NCBI GenBank assembly: GCA_021014945.1
Contig: MU266838.1
Location: 1-11,692 of the forward strand
Reading direction: 5' to 3'
Source: Leucogyrophana mollusca
Lineage: Eukaryota > Basidiomycota > Agaricomycetes > Boletales
Length of the DNA stretch: 11,692 bases
The position numbers and the translations under genes are program-made. The notes beneath the pieces were generated by a model. It ran no database searches and was not told the origin of the DNA. It saw only the letters and a list, made by a program, of their open reading frames with translations. Of the stretch, positions 8,650 to 11,692 are shown in pieces. Within the stretch, counting starts at the first letter, position 1. Every line of letters begins with the position of its first letter.

Positions 8650-9141
8650 ATTGACCACTTAGTTTGTTCTTTAGGTTTTTGGTTTTGCCTCTAGGCCCAC
8701 CAGCAAGTACATCAGCAGTAGATGGAGGGAGTGATGTCTCCAAGGGGATCACCTTTCAAGAGATCCTCAAACTCCTTTTGTAGTATGGTTATAATTTCAC
8801 TTTCTGGCCCAGCTTGGGAGCTGGCTTCACACTTTCACAGTTTCTTGCTGAGCTCAACCAAAGTGTTCATGATATAGGCCGAAGATGTGTCACAAACTCC
8901 TGTTGAGGACACAAGCCTTTACCTTCTCCTTTGCGCCAGATTTAAACGCAGTACCAAAGTGCTTGGTGATTTTGTTCACGGTCTCCTCGGGAGTTTGTAT
9001 GTTGCCTGGGGGTGATTAAAACATCCATATAGTTAGCTTTAAGTCAGCTTCAATGTTTCTGAGATGTCCCCTTACCCAAAATATGCTGTTGGAGCCAATT
9101 TTAGACTCCTTGAACTCCTTTGTGTTCGCTGTGATGATTCC
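8650..9141 (-). pseudogene. Unidentified coding-like relic
   Basis: Reading leftward, three open pieces have a coding-like residue mix. The first (about 9141-9076) reads TKEFKESKIGSNSIFW and is followed by a plausible GT-AG intron at 9075-9006 (GTAAGG...CCCCAG, 70 nt). The second (about 9005-8923) reads TPEETVNKITKHFGTAFKSG and ends at another GTAAAG. The third (about 8850-8660) reads SEIITILQKEFEDLLKGDPL and then, after a shift, TADVLAGGPRGKTKNLKNKL. The first two pieces do not join in phase across the proposed intron, so the copy is broken or the model is wrong. I do not recognise the family. It lies upstream of, and opposite in strand to, the copia element. Confidence 0.3.
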
Positions 9142-9156
9142 GCACTGCCTTGGTCC

Positions 9157-9174
9157 TGTGCACTGCAGTGCACA
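9157..9174. repeat. 18-bp perfect palindrome centred on CTGCAG
   Basis: TGTGCACTGCAGTGCACA reads identically on both strands. It lies 66 bp before the putative LTR start. Possible roles are a dimeric protein-binding site or a cruciform; neither is shown. Confidence 0.6.
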
Positions 9175-9240
9175 CTGGTACTGTACAGCCTTTCTTGCTA
9201 TGCCTCACTTGCTGTACATCATGTACTCACCGCCATGCTG

Positions 9241-9497
9241 TGTTAGCTGTGTATGCACAGCCCATACTGTAGATATATAGCTACGACGTCCATAGTTAGT
9301 TTCCCTTAGATACTTACTCTGGACATTAGGCATGGTGTCCTTATGACCTGACAATATAGATACTTACTCTGGACTTTAGTGCCAGTGCTTAAGGCAGCCC
9401 CACAAGTGGCTATTTCGCTCCTCAAGCTCTCTGAGCTTTAATAGGTTATGAGCCCCGCGCTCTAGCCACTTCTAGCGTCCTTGGATCGTCCTCAACA
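9241..9497 (+). repeat. Putative 5' LTR of the copia element
   Basis: This 257-bp stretch begins TGTTAG and ends CTCAACA, giving the TG...CA ends and short TGTT/AACA inversion usual for LTRs. It lies just ahead of the copia leader and start codon. Internally it holds a tandem-like 18-bp direct repeat (9307-9324 and 9357-9374) and an AATAGG-type AT motif near 9440, followed by pyrimidine-rich sequence. The matching 3' LTR would be beyond 11692, so the boundaries cannot be confirmed. No convincing tRNA primer-binding site was identified directly after 9497. Confidence 0.4.
9307..9374 (+). repeat. Two copies of an 18-bp direct repeat, 50-bp period
   Basis: TAGATACTTACTCTGGAC occurs at 9307-9324 and again, identically, at 9357-9374. 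After one mismatch the similarity continues for TTAG. Repeats of this kind are common as enhancer-like units in the U3 region of LTRs, which fits the proposed LTR. Confidence 0.7.
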
Positions 9498-9554
9498 CGT
9501 CCTGACCACTCCTTGGTTGAGCCCTGCTCCCACTACTGTCTTATCTGCGCTACA

Positions 9555-11684
9555 ATGAATTCCAAGACTTGTGCCTTGCTTTCAGCACCTCTAGAGCAAT
9601 GCAGATGCGCCTCTAAGACTTCCTGCTTGTTCTGTGCACTCCCTGGCCATTGTGTCCACTCCTGCGCTGTCATGCGCTCCTACCAGCCTCAGTATGCGCA
9701 GAATCGTCGTCCCAATTGTTCTAGGACTGTCACTAAGCCTCCTCCACCCATCCATGCATCCCAGTACACAGGGGACATCAAAGAATATGCCATGAACACA
9801 GTTCTTCGCACTTTCGACGCCACAGACCCATTCTGCCCCCTCCAGCTCAATGCTGATGTGGAATGGATAGCAGACACTGGTTCCACCTCCCATATGACTC
9901 CCTATCGCCATTGGATGTGCAATTATCAGCCCCAGCACGTTCCAATCAAGCTAGCAGACAATAACATTGTTTTCTCTGCTGAAATAGGCACTGTGGTGTT
10001 CAATCCAACAATTGGAGGCAAACCAGGCAGATCCGTCGAGTTTACTCGCGTTCTGCATGTCCTAGACCTTAGGATGAACCTCCTAGCAGTGCTGTACCTC
10101 ACCAAGCACAAGGGCTTCACAGTTAGCATCAACTCGACACATAGTCGTCCTGATGCAGAACAGTGGCGCCAAGCTGCGCTTGAAGAACTGGCAGCTCACA
10201 AGAGCAATGGCACCTGGAGAATTGTTCCTAGGCCTGCAGATCGCAAGATTATAGGCTCCAAGTGGGTGTTTAAGCTGAAGCGCAATGCTGATGGCTCCAT
10301 TGAGCGCTACAAAGGCCGTTTGGTGGCAAAGGGGTACAATCAGCGTTCTGGATTCAATTACTTCGAGATCTTCACTCCTACAGTGTGCATGCCCACCATT
10401 CGGGTCGTCCTGGCCATTGCTGCCATCCATGACATGCACCTACGCTCTGTGGACGTCTCCCATACGTATCTCAACGGCGACATGGACTGCGAAGTGTTTA
10501 TGGAGCAGCCTAAAGGCTTTGCTGAAGGAGATCCGAAGAAAACGGTCTGTTTGCTAGACAAGTCTCTCTACAGCACTAAACAGGGCGGAAAGCGATGGAA
10601 CAAGAAGATGCGCGCTGTTCTCGAGCTCCTGGGCTTCACACAGACATATTCCGATGCTTCCATCTATGTCTACACCCGAGGTGATGTCAAGATCATCCTG
10701 CCAGTCTATGTGGACGATATGACCTTTGCTTTGAAGTCCCTGGCTGCTATTGATCAAATCATTGCAGAACTGGCCAAGCACTTCAAACTGCGCGATCTGG
10801 GTGCCACCACACAGCTGCTAGACATCAAGATCGATCGAGACCGCTCCAAGCGCTCCATTTCCCTCTCCCAGCGCCAGTACACCATTGATTTGCTCGAACG
10901 CTTTGGCATGGCAGACTGCAAGCCAGTCTCCACTCCCATGCTGCCTAACTCGCACCTGACACGCTCTATGACAACCCCAGAAGACCGGAAACTCATGGCA
11001 AGCATCCCCTATGGTGAAGCAGTTGGATCTGTGAACTATCTCGCCTCCAGCACTCGCCCAGACATCGCATTCACTGTTAGCACACTTGCTCGATTCATTG
11101 CTGATCCTGGACTCGCACACTGGGCTGCCATGAAGCACTTACTGCGCTATCTCAAGGGCACCCTGGACTACTGCATTGTCTATGCACCAGATCCTCACTC
11201 AAATGAGCTCTTCTCCACCTTCTCAGACACTGATCATGGTGGATGCAAGGACACTGGACGCTCTACTGGTGGATACCTCGTTAGGATTGGCACAGGCACT
11301 GTCTCCTGGCGCTCCAAACTGCAAGACACCGTCGCTCTGTCCACTACTGAAGCAGAGTACATTGCTGCTGTAGAAGCAGGCAAGGAGATTATCTGACTGC
11401 GCAAGCTCCTGCTAGAGATGGGCTTCCCTTCCACTGCACCTTCTGTGCTCCACATTGACAACCAGTCAGCTATCCAGGTTGTGAAGCATCCAGAGCATCA
11501 TGGGCGCATGAAACACCTTGATCTGCGCTTCTACTGGCTTCGGGACACTGTGGACAAGCAGATCATCGCGCCAACCTTCATTCCCACTGCGGACCAACCT
11601 GCAGACTTGCTCACCAAGCCTCTGCATCGTCTCAAGGTCGAGTTATTCCGTCCTATGTTTGGACTGGTGCCTAGGAGCTCTTGA
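9555..11684 (+). pseudogene. Ty1/copia retrotransposon polyprotein lacking integrase and most of Gag, with one internal stop
   Basis: The frame opens at 9513, but the ATG at 9555 (context TACAATG) is the better start. It runs 613 codons to TGA 11394-11396 and then stays open in the same frame for 95 codons to TGA 11682-11684. Residues below are numbered from 9513. A CCHC zinc knuckle (CX2CX4HX4C) lies at C38, C41, H46 and C51. The aspartic protease has WIADTGS with the active-site D at 121 and a VLHVLDLRMNLL tail. At about nt 10125-10150 the frame passes straight into the RT start (SRPDAEQWRQAALEEL). RT follows with IGSKWVFKLK, VDVSHTYLNGD and YVDD at 10707-10718, then RNase H with DTDHGGCKDTGRSTGGY and LSTTEAEYIAA. 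The GAG-pre-integrase and integrase are missing, as is nearly all of Gag before the knuckle. The TGA replaces the tryptophan normally found after KEII, cutting off the DNQSA part of RNase H. The product would be cytoplasmic replication machinery, but this copy could move only with help. Confidence 0.9.
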
Positions 11685-11692
11685 TTGCCAGA

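Noticed and set aside
9591..9938. A 115-codon minus-strand frame opposite the copia gene, and similar ones further along
   Set aside because: It lies entirely antisense to the Gag-knuckle and protease coding sequence, which explains its openness.

Overview
The window looks like a transposon graveyard from an Agaricomycete (mushroom-forming basidiomycete). The evidence is a set of fragments from fungus-associated families: a FunK1-type protein kinase, BED/hAT transposases, a Plavaka (KDZ/CACTA-like) transposase, a DUF6532-like protein and a Ty1/copia polyprotein. They are interrupted by very short GT-AG introns (about 40-70 nt), as expected in basidiomycetes. All family assignments are from recognised protein motifs; no database search was possible. 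I see no intact host gene, tRNA, rRNA or CRISPR array.

Layout: (1) about 18-497, minus strand: N-terminal piece of a FunK1 kinase. (2) 540-1271: no gene, but a cluster of GGGT/ACCC motifs at 1081-1230 that may be subterminal repeats of the next element. (3) 1272-2057, minus: a hAT transposase relic keeping an N-terminal piece and the C-terminal dimerisation domain, with the catalytic core missing. (4) about 2062-3740, plus: a second, divergently oriented hAT relic with a BED zinc finger and the catalytic-core region, traceable through about seven introns, with its C-terminus missing. (5) 3845-6314, minus: a nearly full-length but heavily mutated Plavaka transposase (five stops and four frameshifts recognised). 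(6) 6315-7034: low-complexity Pro/Ser/Thr-type sequence with no recognisable gene. (7) 7035-7996, plus: a decayed two-intron DUF6532-like gene. (8) 7997-9240: mostly non-coding, with a strong hairpin (8296-8321), an unidentified minus-strand coding-like relic (about 8650-9141) and an 18-bp perfect palindrome (9157-9174). (9) 9241-11684, plus: a Ty1/copia element with a putative 5' LTR, a very short Gag remnant with a CCHC knuckle, protease, reverse transcriptase and RNase H. It has no integrase and one in-frame TGA inside RNase H. Its 3' LTR would lie past the window end.

The damage gives a relative chronology (inference). The copia element carries one stop in about 709 codons and is the youngest. 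The Plavaka and hAT copies are older, and several of their stops look like CGA-to-TGA changes, consistent with deamination of methylated CpG. The most notable single feature is the copia element: two deletions removed most of Gag and the whole integrase while leaving one long open frame of protease-RT-RNase H.
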